Source: a virus | Virus record (IMG/VR): IMGVR_UViG_3300021519_000016 | Coordinates: 1 to 50,233 of that record | Direction: 5' to 3' (one strand) | Length of the DNA stretch: 50,233 nucleotides | Shown here: one piece after another, positions 23,880 through 34,097 of the stretch | How positions within the stretch are numbered: position 1 is the stretch's first letter | Layout of the letters: every line of letters starts with the position of its first letter | Notes under the pieces: model-generated | What the model saw: the letters and a program-made list of their open reading frames with translations, nothing else | The model's database searches: none | Told to the model about the DNA's origin: nothing | Translations under genes and position numbers: made by a program

Positions 23880-23887
23880 GGTATACT
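23879..23887 (+). promoter_or_regulatory. Extended -10 promoter for leaderless gene, TGGTATACT
   Basis: The element begins in the T-tract of the terminator and ends 6 nt before the ATG at 23894, so the predicted start of transcription is the A of that ATG. There is no Shine-Dalgarno. The alternative upstream ATG at 23864 lies inside the terminator stem and is not credible. Confidence 0.75.
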
Positions 23888-23893
23888 TATATA

Positions 23894-24574
23894 ATGGCAA
23901 CAAAAATATACGACACAAAAAAAATATCATTAGTAGATGATAGAGTTATTTTTGCTGCTCCATTAAAAATAAAATACTTAAGAGAATTTTTAGAGACATT
24001 TGAAACTATTAAAGAAGCAAAAAGTGATGATGAATCAATATCTATTCTGGCTCAATGTGCTCTTATTGCAATGCAACAATATTGCCCATCAATTAAAACT
24101 ATTGAAGATTTAGAAGATAGCCTAGACTTACCAACCATCTATGATGTTATTGATGTTGCAGCGGGAATCAAAATTAACGAGAAGTCAGAAAACACAGTTA
24201 AGGACCAGGCAGTTGACAGTGGATCAACATGGGAAACCTTAGACTTAGCAAAACTAGAGTCAGAGGTTTTTTTAATCGGTATATGGAAAGACTATGATCA
24301 ATTAGAATTATCAATGTCTATGCAAGAGTTAACAGCAACACTAAAAATAAAGAGAGAGTTAGACTATAACGATAAAAAATTTTTTGCTGCAATGCAGGGT
24401 GTTGATTTAGATAAAAATTCTGGTAATGGTAACGAATGGGAAGATATGAAGGCTAGGGTATTTAGTAAAGGAGCAGTAACTGACGGCAACGATATTCTGG
24501 CTTTACAAGGTATTAATGCTGAAAAGGCTGGTTTTGGAATAGACATGGGTCTTACCTATGAAGTTTATAATTAG
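23894..24574 (+). CDS. Tail assembly chaperone, long form (G-T type)
   Basis: The 226-residue product starts M-A-T-K-I-Y-D-T. Residues 1-100 match the separate short protein at 24630 along their length (P-L-K-I-x-x-L-R, I-A-M-Q-Q-Y, L-D-L-P-T-x-Y, G-I-K). A second domain follows (Y-D-Q-L-E-L-S-M-S-M-Q-E-L, F-F-A-A-M-Q-G-V-D-L-D), which resembles the T domain that binds tail tube subunits in lambda-like G-T chaperones. Usually G and G-T come from one gene by ribosomal frameshift. Here the long form has its own gene, before the short form, with a leaderless-type promoter. Confidence 0.8.
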   Translation: MATKIYDTKKISLVDDRVIFAAPLKIKYLREFLETFETIKEAKSDDESISILAQCALIAMQQYCPSIKTIEDLEDSLDLPTIYDVIDVAAGIKINEKSENTVKDQAVDSGSTWETLDLAKLESEVFLIGIWKDYDQLELSMSMQELTATLKIKRELDYNDKKFFAAMQGVDLDKNSGNGNEWEDMKARVFSKGAVTDGNDILALQGINAEKAGFGIDMGLTYEVYN

Positions 24575-24594
24575 TAAAAAATAAACCTGACTTA

Positions 24595-24603
24595 TGGTAT
24601 AAT
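24595..24603 (+). promoter_or_regulatory. Extended -10 promoter, TGGTATAAT
   Basis: A perfect extended -10 lies in the 55-nt gap between the two chaperone genes, followed by AAGGAGG at 24618-24624 and the ATG at 24630. Unlike the long form, the short form gets both a leader and a strong ribosome site. Confidence 0.7.
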
Positions 24604-24629
24604 TAACTAAACCTTATAAGGAGGAATAA

Positions 24630-24953
24630 ATGGCAACTGCCACTGAAGAAAAGACAGTCACGCTTATCGATGGCACCAAGATCAAAGTTAGACCACTTAA
24701 GATCTCTCTACTTCGTCCGTTTATGAAGAAGTTTGAGGATATCGCAAAGGTATCAGAAGATAACGAAAAGTCTATGGATTTACTCATGGACTGTGTTCAA
24801 ATTGCAATGCAACAATACAAGCCAGAATTGGCAGAAGACAAGGAAGCACTAGAAGAAAATCTAGACCTTCCAACAGTATACAAGATTGTCGAAGAGGCAT
24901 CAGGAATTAAACTTTCTGACGCATCATTACTTGGCAACCTTGCAAATAACTAA
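24630..24953 (+). CDS. Tail assembly chaperone, short form (G type)
   Basis: The 107-residue product begins with a strand-rich segment (K-T-V-T-L-I-D-G-T-K-I-K-V-R-P-L-K-I) and continues with helices containing C-V-Q-I-A-M-Q-Q-Y-K-P and L-D-L-P-T-V-Y-K-I-V-E-E-A-S-G-I-K-L, closely matching residues 1-100 of the long form upstream. It lacks the T domain, and there is no slippery sequence or room for one, because the tape measure starts 18 nt later. It should coat the tape measure during tail assembly. Its promoter, ribosome site and codon use all suggest higher expression than the long form. Confidence 0.85.
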   Translation: MATATEEKTVTLIDGTKIKVRPLKISLLRPFMKKFEDIAKVSEDNEKSMDLLMDCVQIAMQQYKPELAEDKEALEENLDLPTVYKIVEEASGIKLSDASLLGNLANN

Positions 24954-24971
24954 ATAAAGAGGTGTTAATGG

Positions 24972-27900
24972 ATGGCTGATGTAGAATCCAATATTCATGT
25001 AAATATTGATACGTCTGATGCTTTAGCAAGTCTAAAACTTCTACAACGTCAAATATCAGCCTTCCATACACAGATGTCAAAATCTGGTACTGCAGCATCT
25101 GCGGTAGCAGCAAATCAAGCACAAAACTTGATGAACAACATAAATGCTACTGGTAAATTTAACGCATCAATGCGAACAGTAACATCAAGTACAGAATCTT
25201 TTACCAATGCTTTAGAAAGAAATAAATTAACTTCTAGAGAATATTTTAGATATACTGGTGCTGCAACAAAAACTTTTGGTAGATTATTTGCATCTGAGTT
25301 TGAAACATTAAATAAAGTTGCAAGAGAACGTGTAAAAGATATACAAACCCAGTATGTTAAAATGGGTAGAGGTGCTAATGGTGCGCTACAAGCAATTGCC
25401 GTAAGGCCTCTAACGCTGGATATGAAAAATCTTGGAACACAAACTGCTATGGCTGCACAAAGACAACAACTTCTTAATCAATTATTGAAACAAGGATCAA
25501 CAAATCTTTTAAACTTTGGTAAAAATACACAATGGGCTGGTCGTCAGTTGATGGTTGGTTTTACAGTTCCACTTGTAATGCTTGGATCAGTTGCTTCAAA
25601 AACATTTATGAAACTTGAAGAACAGGCAATTAGATTTAAGCGTGTTTATGGAGAAATGTTTACGACTCAGGCCGAAACAGATGCCATGGTTAAGCAGGTT
25701 CAAAAACTTGCAACAGAATATACCAAGTATGGTGTTGCAATAGAAGATACAATGAAAATGGCTGCAGATGCAGCAGCAATGGGTAAACAAGGAGCAGATT
25801 TACTTGCTCAGATTGCTCAAGCAACAAGACTTGCAGTTCTTGGTGGAGTAGACCAAGCACAAGCATTACAAACAACTATCTCAGTAACAAATGCATTTGG
25901 AGTTGCTGCAGATCAGTTAGCAGGAAAAATTGATTTCCTTAACGCAGTTGAAAACCAAACAGTTGTATCAATTGAAGATTTAACAACAGCAATTCCAAAG
26001 GCTGGACCAGTTGTAAAACAACTTGGTGGATCTGTAGAAGATCTAGCCTTCTTCCTTACTGCAATGAAAGAAGGTGGAATCAATGCATCTGAAGGAGCAA
26101 ACGCTCTTAAGTCTGGACTAGCATCTTTAATTAACCCATCAGCAAAAGCAAGTAAAATGCTTGCAGGGCTTGGTGTTAATATTAAAGGAATTGTTGAAGC
26201 AAACAAAGGAGATATTAAGGCAACAGTAGTTGGATTTGCACAAGCACTTGATACACTTGATCCACTTAATCGTGCTCGTGCTATTGAGCAATTATTTGGT
26301 AAGTTTCAATTCTCAAGACTGTCTACATTGTTTCAAAACGTAACAGCGCAGGGTACACAAGCACAAAGAGTTTTGCAATTAACACAAGCAACTACAGAAG
26401 AACTTGCAATATTATCACAGCGAGAATTAGACAAAATTCAAAACACAACAACTTATAAATTTAAAAAATCAATGGAAGATTTAAAATTAGCAATAGCGCC
26501 TGTAGGAGAGCAATTCTTAAAAGCATTAACTCCCATTGTTGAGTTTGTTGGAAAAGTTCTTGATAAATTTAATAATTTAGGAGATGGTACTAAAAAGTTC
26601 TTAACTATTCTTACAGTTGCTCTTGCTGGGGTTGGGCCAGTTCTTTTGATGGGATTTGGTTTAGTTGCAAATGCTGTTGCTAATATAATTAAAATGTTTG
26701 TAGGCCTAAAGTCTGTATTTAATAGAACTGGTCAATCAAGTCAAATATTAGGAGAACAGACAAACTATTTAACTAAAGAACAATTAGAAGCCTCAGCAGT
26801 TGCAGCATCACTTGATCAGGTTCATCAAAGATTAAGGCAAACTTTTACATCTGAAACAGCAGCAGTAAATATGTTGGCAAATGCATATAGAAGAGCAATT
26901 GCATCACAGATAGGATTTGTTGGTCCTAGTGCTGGAAAGCGTATGCCTACACCTAAAAAATATTCTAAAGGAACAACAAGTGTTCCAGGAACTGGAAATA
27001 AAGATACTGTAAACGCAGACCTAACTCCTGGTGAAGCAGTAATTCCTCAACAATCAGCACAAGATCCAGCAAATAGGCCAGCCATTGCACATATGGTTGC
27101 AGGCGGAAGAATTCAAGGATTAGCCTTTGCTCCCGAAGCAGTAAAAACAAAAGATAACAATGCTACAAAAATGAGTGAGACTCACGTAGGTGGTAAAAGC
27201 GAGCCAAGACTAATATCAGACATAATAAAGGCTCATCCAGAAATGACTGACAATCAAAGATTAAAACTTATCACCATGGAACAGGTTCTTTTGTCACAAG
27301 GATTGCCAGCAGTAACAACAACTAAACATGGATTAATGTTTGATTTTCCACTAGAGATCAACAAAAGAATGTATGGAGAAGGAATACCAAAACAAGATTT
27401 TATAAATGAATGGATAAAAGACGGGGCAGCAAAATGGCATCCATCTGGAATGAGTCCTGTACAAGCACAAGCACTAGATGATGCATTTTTAACTGCTGTT
27501 AAAGACTCTAAAGCAACAATGATTAATGATGATCTATTAAAAAATTTATATGAAGAAAAAATTCCAAAAATTATAAGTCCAAATGATCCAGGATACATAA
27601 AGTCTAAAGGTTTATATGTAACAGACTTTAGATTTAATATGGGTCAGGGTTTGGGAACTACGCCAGAATCAAGCGCAGCAATATTAGAAAAAGCAAAAAC
27701 AACAATAAATCCAGCAACTGGAAAACCTTACATTGCCGACTATGAGATTAAAACTAGAATATCTCAAAGTCAGGGTAAAGTAGTAACTTCCTCTGGAAGT
27801 GTAACTCTTAATCCAGGAATGTATAATGGTTTTGAGATTAAAGAGCCAACAACTGTAAATATGAATAGACTTGGCACTGGTACAACGCCAACTTTTTCTA

Positions 27901-30900
27901 AGAAAAAAGATAGTCAAGGAATAAAGAAATCAACAAAAACAAAAATTGCAGTTCCTTTAGAGGCTCCAAAACTAATTGATCTTCAGAAAGCATTAGACCA
28001 TAAAGAAAAGTTACAGGCTATAGCAGCAGATGCAGCAGGGACTTCAAATGGAATAAAGAAACCAACAAACTTTGGTGTCCAGCAATCTCAAAGTTCTGGA
28101 AGAAGTAATTTTATGTCAACCATTGGTGGAGTATATATAAAGCCAGATGGAACAAAAGTATTTGTAAAGCCTATGTTAAGCGAATTAGATGCTGTAGCAG
28201 AAAAAAGAGCAACTGAAATTGCAAGAACCGTTCATGGGTTGGTAGCACCAAAGCAAACTATTAGGACAATGATTGACCCTACAGATATTTCTGAGACAGA
28301 TGTTAATAAAAAAAGAAAAATAATTGTACTAGAGTCTCCTTATGATCCAAGGTTTGATCCAAACACAATGTCAAAAACATTCACACAAAAAGATTATTTT
28401 AAACAGTTAGTTGCATCAAGTCTTCGTGCAGATAAAGATCTTAAGAAAGGCAATCTTGGAGGAAAAGTTTTAGCAGATGTTGGAGCAGCAGGAGTTTTTG
28501 ATACAGCCTCTGGGAAAAGGACTTATTCAAAAGGTCTTCCATCAATGGAAGATATTGCAATGCATAACTTTAAAGGTGTTGCAGGAGCAAACGCTAATGC
28601 TTCCCCTTTCTGGTTTGGAAATGCAACAGCAGATATTCCACAAAGGATAAAATCTGCAAAAGAGTATAAAGACTTAGTTGTTGCGGAAATAGAAAGAACT
28701 CTTCCAAAATTAAGAACAAAAATTGATAGTCTTAAACTTGCTGACAATGATCCAGCCAAAAAAGTCTATGAGGACATGTACAAAAGACTTGAGGCTGGTA
28801 AGGCTGCAGACTGGGAAAAAGTTTATAATTTTCATAGATCAATTTTAGTAAAACCAGATGAAGTGCTTCAAGATAAAAATGGTAACTTAAAACCAATACC
28901 AACAAAACCAAATAACGGAAAATTAAAGTCAAATTCTGGCAGTATAAGCGACACAAGACTTGCTCCAGCAAGTGTTGCTTCATTAGTTCGTCAAGGGCCA
29001 AAAGCAAGAATTGTTGGAAAAGCAAATGCTCCAGGGTCAAATAATGCAACTGTAAACGCAGTCCTTGCTGGAGTAAAAGGGTCTGTTGCAAAAGCCAAGG
29101 TTGCTGGCGCAACTATTGGAAAAACAATATCTCAGTCAGCAGCAGCATCATCAAGAACTACATTATATGGCACTGGACCAATAGATTCAGATGCTAAATC
29201 TTTACGTAGACAAATGGAAAAGCGCCAAAAGGCAGAAGCAAAAACACAAGCAAAAATGGCAGCATCAAAAACTAAACTATACGGTATGGGACCAATGGAT
29301 GCAGATGCCAAATCTATGCGTAGACAAATGGAAAGAAGAAGTAAGTTAGCAAACTCTGTAGCATATCAAAAAAGAATTATTAGTGAAAGAGCAGCAGCAC
29401 AATTTACAAAAGCACCTTCAATATCTGCAACGCCAATAGGACCTTCAATGGCAAATGGAAAATTTGAAACCACCAAATTACAAAGAACTAAAAATAATTT
29501 ATCAAATGCAAGAGCAGCAGGAAAAGGTGGTATGGGTCTTGCTGGCGGTGTTGGATTAGCAGCAGGAGCAGCAATGATTGGTTCTATGGCTCCAGGCAAA
29601 GTTGGAGAAATATCACAAAAATTAATGATGCCACTTATGGGGTTGTCTATGATAATTCCAATGTTAAAAAGTCCTGCTTCGGCTTTAGCGGTAGGACTTG
29701 TTGCAACAGTTGGATCATTTGTTGCTTTAAGAATGGCATTTGATAAAGCAGCAAATAATGTTTTACAAGAAGGTGAAAAGTTTAAAGGATCTACATCTGC
29801 AATACAGTCAATAGCAAAATTTGGTGGTAAAGCAACAGCCTCAGAACAGATGGACCTAAGAAGAAAAAATTCTTTTTCAATGCTTGGCCCAGCAACAGGT
29901 AAGACTACGTATGGAGAATCATTTGTTCAAACAGCAGAGGGTAAAGCATTAACAGCAAAAATATCAGAACAAAGTGCTAAGGGTAAAGGAAATGTTGCAG
30001 CAAAAGATTTAAGTGGTCAACTTTCTGCAGCAATTATGTCTGGTGCTATGGATATGTCACAAGCAAAAAGTTTGGCCATGAATGCTGGCAGACAAGCAGG
30101 AAACATGTCTATTGGTATAAAAGTTATTGCTCAACTAGAAAGTTTACTTGGACCAAATGGAGAAAATCTTATTAACGATCCATTAAATGTTAGAATTAAT
30201 ATGATAAATGCAAATGCAAAGAATATGCAAAATAGTGCAAACAACGTAAAGAATGCTGGTAATTTACAAAAACTTGCTGGACAAAAAGTAACACAAGGAC
30301 TAGGAATAGGTGCATCTGCACTTGGTGGAGCAGCAGCAGGTGCTGGATTCGGAACAGCACTTGGACCTGCAGGAACTCTAGCAGGAGCAATCATAGGTGC
30401 TGGAATTGGAACAGCAGTAGGAGCAATTGGTGGATACTTTGCATCACAGAAATATGCAAAAGAAGCAGCAGTTCTTGGAGCAACCTATGCGGTAGATGCT
30501 AAAATTGCAATGGAACAAAATAAACAAATATTAGATTCATTTGATATGTACTATCAAAAAAAGATTGAAGAGTTAACCCTGCAAGGCAAAATTAATGAAG
30601 CGAATCAAATGCAAAACGATTACATTAGAGATAGAAATACACTTACAGCAGCCCAAAGTGCTTTACAAGCAAATATTGTTTCACAGTATAACTCTGCTGG
30701 TGGACTTCAAGAGTCAATGATGTCTGGAATGAAAAAAGCCACAACTGCAAAATACAAAAATGATCCTAACCAATTAGCATATATAGATACTGTAAATCAA
30801 CAATCAAAAAATCTAAGAAAAGATGGTCTTATAAACAGTGGTCAAGAGTTTTTAATTCAAGCAAAAATGGCAAGTGGAGATATTCCTCCAGCCGTATTTA

Positions 30901-33900
30901 GAACTCTTTTACAAATGGCAACAGATAACAAAGACATTGCACCAAAGATGATGAACATTATTACAAAATTTACTGGTGCAACATCTGAGTCAATAGGCGT
31001 TGCAGCACAAAATATTCTTGATGCAAAGGGTGATGTTAATAAAACAATTCAAACAAACTTTATTACAAAAGTTGAAGCATTTGAAAAAGACTCAGATGCT
31101 CTTGATTTTACAAAAAATATGATTAAATTAAATAATCTTAATACAGTTATACCTTCAGATTTTATGGTTAGTTTTTACATAGACCCAAAAAATAAAGCAG
31201 CATATGATGAATTAAATCGAATTCTTGATGCAATTGAAACACAAAAACCAAAAACAATAGATGCTGTTTATAACATAATGCCACAACTTAAGGGCAGTGC
31301 AGCCTTTAATGAAGCATACTTTAAATCATTAACAGATGATCAAAAACTTGTATACACAACCACAATTGCATCAATTATTAATATTCCAGATCCACAGATT
31401 GAAGCAAGCGCAGATTACATAGCATGGACTAAAGAATCTGGACCTCATGGTGGTGCAGATGTTACTGGCAGTATTGCAAATAAAATAGCAAAATATAAAG
31501 AAGCACAGGGCTGGAAAGCAGTTACAGATAATACACAAGTAGGAGTTGCTGCCCCAGCAAAAACAACGTCAACTGGCGGAAACACAGTACAGGCCTCACC
31601 ATTAGATGATTTGGTAAAGAAATTAAGAGATGTAAGAATGAATCAGATTATGGTAACAGAAGGCTGGGGTGCTTCAAGTAAAGCACTTAATAAACTATTT
31701 GGCGGTAGCAAGACAATCAATGTATTTAGTGGTATAGAAAACGATCTAAGACGCCTAGGTGGAAGTCAAGATTTAATTGAACTAATTATTGGTATGGACC
31801 CAAAGGTATATGAACAGAAAAAGAACTCACTATTTTTCTTTGACAACAAGAAAAACATTATTGGACTAAGAGAAGATGCTAAAAACATTCAGGAAGCATT
31901 AAACTCAATAACTATGGGTGACTGGAACTCTAGTATGGAGGCAGACCTTAAGGCTATTGATAATCAGTCCTCTGCATTTAATAAGTTAGCAAACCTTGGA
32001 GTTCCAGTAGCAGATGCATATCAGTTAATTTCTGATAAGACAATAGCATCAGCAATTGCCAATGGCGTTAATGATAAAACATTAAAAACATTAATTGAAA
32101 GATATAAAACTTTGACTGCAGCACAACAAAAATCAGCAGCAATAAGCGGAGTAAAGACAGACATTGCACAATTTAAGAAAGATACAATGCAAGAAGCAAG
32201 ACTAAGATCTAAGTATGGCGCAGAAAATGCTTTTGCAATTTCATCAGATGAAAACTTAAAAGCAATGGAAAATCAAGTTGCTTTAGCACAAGCAAAAGTA
32301 GATAGGTTGATGAGAATTGATGCACCAGCAATAATGATCGGTGCTGCACAAGGAGAATTAAATGCATTAATTTCTGACTTTAATGAAAGACTAAATCAGT
32401 TAAAATCTACAGTTGAATTTATGCAAGGACTATTTGATAAAGGCTTTGGCAATGCAATGCAGGCTTTTGATGTTAAAGAAACAGCCCTTAATATACAATT
32501 TAAACTAGACACAAAATCAAAAGATACAATAATTAAAGATGCACAAAATGCAATAGCATCAATTCAATATAAAATAGATGATAAACAAGCAGCCTTAAAG
32601 GGTATTGAAGATCAAGAACAAAAAATTAATGACAAATATGATGAAAGAATTCAAGCCTTAAATGAAGTTGAAAAAGCCAATGCAACTATTTCAAATCAAC
32701 AAAAGGGACAACTAACTCTTGCTGAAGCATTAACATCGGGAGATATTGCTGCAGCAGCCAGGGCTGCACAAGACATTAGAGCACAAGAAGCAGCAGATGC
32801 CGTAACGAAACAAAAGGATGCTGTAGAACAGTCTCGAAAGTATGAATTGGCTGGAGTAACTGCAATTGATAAAACTGATGGCAAAGTTAAAACTAGGAAG
32901 CAACTTGAAGAAGAAATTAAAACCCTTGAAACTGAAATATTCAAAATTGAAGAAGATAAACTAGAACCAGCGCAAGAGTTTATTCGATTAAGACAAATTC
33001 AATTAGATAAAGATATAGAAGGACTTACAGTTCTTGGACTAACAAAAGATGCATGGGCAGCAATTAAAAATGAAGTAGACCTTGCATTAATTAAGAGCGC
33101 AGCATTTGTTGAATCTATGCAACTTGCACTAGATGTTCAAAAAAGACTTATTGATGCATATAATACACAAAAACCAGCAGCACAGGTCACACCAGCAGTT
33201 GCTTCACCTAATAAACAAGTAGCAGACCCTGCAACTACTCCAGAAGTTCCTGCAGTGGTAAAAAAAGCAGCAGACGCAGCAGTAGCAGATGCAGCAGCAG
33301 CAGTAGTTGCAGCAGGATCAACTGCAGCAGCAGCAGCAATTGCAGCAGATGCAGTGCCTGGCGCAACCATAGTAGTGGGAAATGAAACAACTACAAATAC
33401 AGCAGGAACTATAGAACCAACAGGTTCAAATAGACCAACAGATCAGTCATCTGTTGTTCAGATGCATTTTGATGATTTACAAAAAATTGCAGATGATGCA
33501 GACAAGAATTTTATGCTTTTTAATCAGGCAATGAATGTTGGAGATGTAGCAAAGAATGCAGGAAACACTCCAGCCCAGCACTTGGCAGATTTATACAAGT
33601 TACAAAATGATCTTGCTGTGCAAAAGGCTATGGCACCAACAGAAGGAATGCTTGCACAAGAAAAAGCAGTAAGAGATGCAGCAAATGCTGCCGCAGCAGC
33701 AGCAACGGCTAAGAAAGCAGCAGATGCAGCAATGCTAAAGAAATTTGGTGGAAATGCTGCAGCAGCAAATGCATTTGGTAATTGGTCTATGGGTGGCCTC
33801 ATTCCTAATTATTTTGCAGTTGGTGGTTTTGCAAAGGGTACTGATACAGTGCCAGCAATGCTAACTCCAGGAGAGTTTATTATGAGTAAGTATGCAGTTG

Positions 33901-34097
33901 ATTCTCATGGCGTAGACACTATGAGGGCAATCAATAATGGTCAAACAACAGGCGGGGCAGTGTATAATAATACATATACATTAACTGTTAATGCAAAAAC
34001 AAATGCTAATCCAAATGAAATTGCACAGGCAGTAATGTCAACAATTAAACAAGTTGATGACAGAAGAATTCGGGGGATTGGTTTAAATGGTAGATGA
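24972..34097 (+). CDS. Tape measure protein (3,041 aa) with inserted extra domains
   Basis: This protein sets tail length and travels down the tail at infection. Residues about 190-400 are a TP901-type tape-measure core. A hydrophobic stretch at about 543-580 and a Gly-zipper segment at 1780-1830 could insert in membranes. The motif V-x-x-x-L-T-P-G-E occurs twice, near 680 and near 2965 (G-T-D-T-V-P-A-M-L-T-P-G-E). Between residues 720 and 1300 lie globular sequences unusual for a tape measure, including one at 1050-1290 with kinase-like features. Two L-Y-G-x-G-P-x-D-x-D-A-K-S repeats follow at about 1398-1460, and coiled coils at 2480-2620. AGAGGTG at 24958-24964 supports the start. Confidence 0.93.
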   Translation: MADVESNIHVNIDTSDALASLKLLQRQISAFHTQMSKSGTAASAVAANQAQNLMNNINATGKFNASMRTVTSSTESFTNALERNKLTSREYFRYTGAATKTFGRLFASEFETLNKVARERVKDIQTQYVKMGRGANGALQAIAVRPLTLDMKNLGTQTAMAAQRQQLLNQLLKQGSTNLLNFGKNTQWAGRQLMVGFTVPLVMLGSVASKTFMKLEEQAIRFKRVYGEMFTTQAETDAMVKQVQKLATEYTKYGVAIEDTMKMAADAAAMGKQGADLLAQIAQATRLAVLGGVDQAQALQTTISVTNAFGVAADQLAGKIDFLNAVENQTVVSIEDLTTAIPKAGPVVKQLGGSVEDLAFFLTAMKEGGINASEGANALKSGLASLINPSAKASKMLAGLGVNIKGIVEANKGDIKATVVGFAQALDTLDPLNRARAIEQLFGKFQFSRLSTLFQNVTAQGTQAQRVLQLTQATTEELAILSQRELDKIQNTTTYKFKKSMEDLKLAIAPVGEQFLKALTPIVEFVGKVLDKFNNLGDGTKKFLTILTVALAGVGPVLLMGFGLVANAVANIIKMFVGLKSVFNRTGQSSQILGEQTNYLTKEQLEASAVAASLDQVHQRLRQTFTSETAAVNMLANAYRRAIASQIGFVGPSAGKRMPTPKKYSKGTTSVPGTGNKDTVNADLTPGEAVIPQQSAQDPANRPAIAHMVAGGRIQGLAFAPEAVKTKDNNATKMSETHVGGKSEPRLISDIIKAHPEMTDNQRLKLITMEQVLLSQGLPAVTTTKHGLMFDFPLEINKRMYGEGIPKQDFINEWIKDGAAKWHPSGMSPVQAQALDDAFLTAVKDSKATMINDDLLKNLYEEKIPKIISPNDPGYIKSKGLYVTDFRFNMGQGLGTTPESSAAILEKAKTTINPATGKPYIADYEIKTRISQSQGKVVTSSGSVTLNPGMYNGFEIKEPTTVNMNRLGTGTTPTFSKKKDSQGIKKSTKTKIAVPLEAPKLIDLQKALDHKEKLQAIAADAAGTSNGIKKPTNFGVQQSQSSGRSNFMSTIGGVYIKPDGTKVFVKPMLSELDAVAEKRATEIARTVHGLVAPKQTIRTMIDPTDISETDVNKKRKIIVLESPYDPRFDPNTMSKTFTQKDYFKQLVASSLRADKDLKKGNLGGKVLADVGAAGVFDTASGKRTYSKGLPSMEDIAMHNFKGVAGANANASPFWFGNATADIPQRIKSAKEYKDLVVAEIERTLPKLRTKIDSLKLADNDPAKKVYEDMYKRLEAGKAADWEKVYNFHRSILVKPDEVLQDKNGNLKPIPTKPNNGKLKSNSGSISDTRLAPASVASLVRQGPKARIVGKANAPGSNNATVNAVLAGVKGSVAKAKVAGATIGKTISQSAAASSRTTLYGTGPIDSDAKSLRRQMEKRQKAEAKTQAKMAASKTKLYGMGPMDADAKSMRRQMERRSKLANSVAYQKRIISERAAAQFTKAPSISATPIGPSMANGKFETTKLQRTKNNLSNARAAGKGGMGLAGGVGLAAGAAMIGSMAPGKVGEISQKLMMPLMGLSMIIPMLKSPASALAVGLVATVGSFVALRMAFDKAANNVLQEGEKFKGSTSAIQSIAKFGGKATASEQMDLRRKNSFSMLGPATGKTTYGESFVQTAEGKALTAKISEQSAKGKGNVAAKDLSGQLSAAIMSGAMDMSQAKSLAMNAGRQAGNMSIGIKVIAQLESLLGPNGENLINDPLNVRINMINANAKNMQNSANNVKNAGNLQKLAGQKVTQGLGIGASALGGAAAGAGFGTALGPAGTLAGAIIGAGIGTAVGAIGGYFASQKYAKEAAVLGATYAVDAKIAMEQNKQILDSFDMYYQKKIEELTLQGKINEANQMQNDYIRDRNTLTAAQSALQANIVSQYNSAGGLQESMMSGMKKATTAKYKNDPNQLAYIDTVNQQSKNLRKDGLINSGQEFLIQAKMASGDIPPAVFRTLLQMATDNKDIAPKMMNIITKFTGATSESIGVAAQNILDAKGDVNKTIQTNFITKVEAFEKDSDALDFTKNMIKLNNLNTVIPSDFMVSFYIDPKNKAAYDELNRILDAIETQKPKTIDAVYNIMPQLKGSAAFNEAYFKSLTDDQKLVYTTTIASIINIPDPQIEASADYIAWTKESGPHGGADVTGSIANKIAKYKEAQGWKAVTDNTQVGVAAPAKTTSTGGNTVQASPLDDLVKKLRDVRMNQIMVTEGWGASSKALNKLFGGSKTINVFSGIENDLRRLGGSQDLIELIIGMDPKVYEQKKNSLFFFDNKKNIIGLREDAKNIQEALNSITMGDWNSSMEADLKAIDNQSSAFNKLANLGVPVADAYQLISDKTIASAIANGVNDKTLKTLIERYKTLTAAQQKSAAISGVKTDIAQFKKDTMQEARLRSKYGAENAFAISSDENLKAMENQVALAQAKVDRLMRIDAPAIMIGAAQGELNALISDFNERLNQLKSTVEFMQGLFDKGFGNAMQAFDVKETALNIQFKLDTKSKDTIIKDAQNAIASIQYKIDDKQAALKGIEDQEQKINDKYDERIQALNEVEKANATISNQQKGQLTLAEALTSGDIAAAARAAQDIRAQEAADAVTKQKDAVEQSRKYELAGVTAIDKTDGKVKTRKQLEEEIKTLETEIFKIEEDKLEPAQEFIRLRQIQLDKDIEGLTVLGLTKDAWAAIKNEVDLALIKSAAFVESMQLALDVQKRLIDAYNTQKPAAQVTPAVASPNKQVADPATTPEVPAVVKKAADAAVADAAAAVVAAGSTAAAAAIAADAVPGATIVVGNETTTNTAGTIEPTGSNRPTDQSSVVQMHFDDLQKIADDADKNFMLFNQAMNVGDVAKNAGNTPAQHLADLYKLQNDLAVQKAMAPTEGMLAQEKAVRDAANAAAAAATAKKAADAAMLKKFGGNAAAANAFGNWSMGGLIPNYFAVGGFAKGTDTVPAMLTPGEFIMSKYAVDSHGVDTMRAINNGQTTGGAVYNNTYTLTVNAKTNANPNEIAQAVMSTIKQVDDRRIRGIGLNGR

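Noticed and set aside
23864-23893. Start of the long chaperone at 23864
   Set aside because: This ATG is within the terminator hairpin and upstream of the promoter. The ATG at 23894 is 6 nt from the -10.
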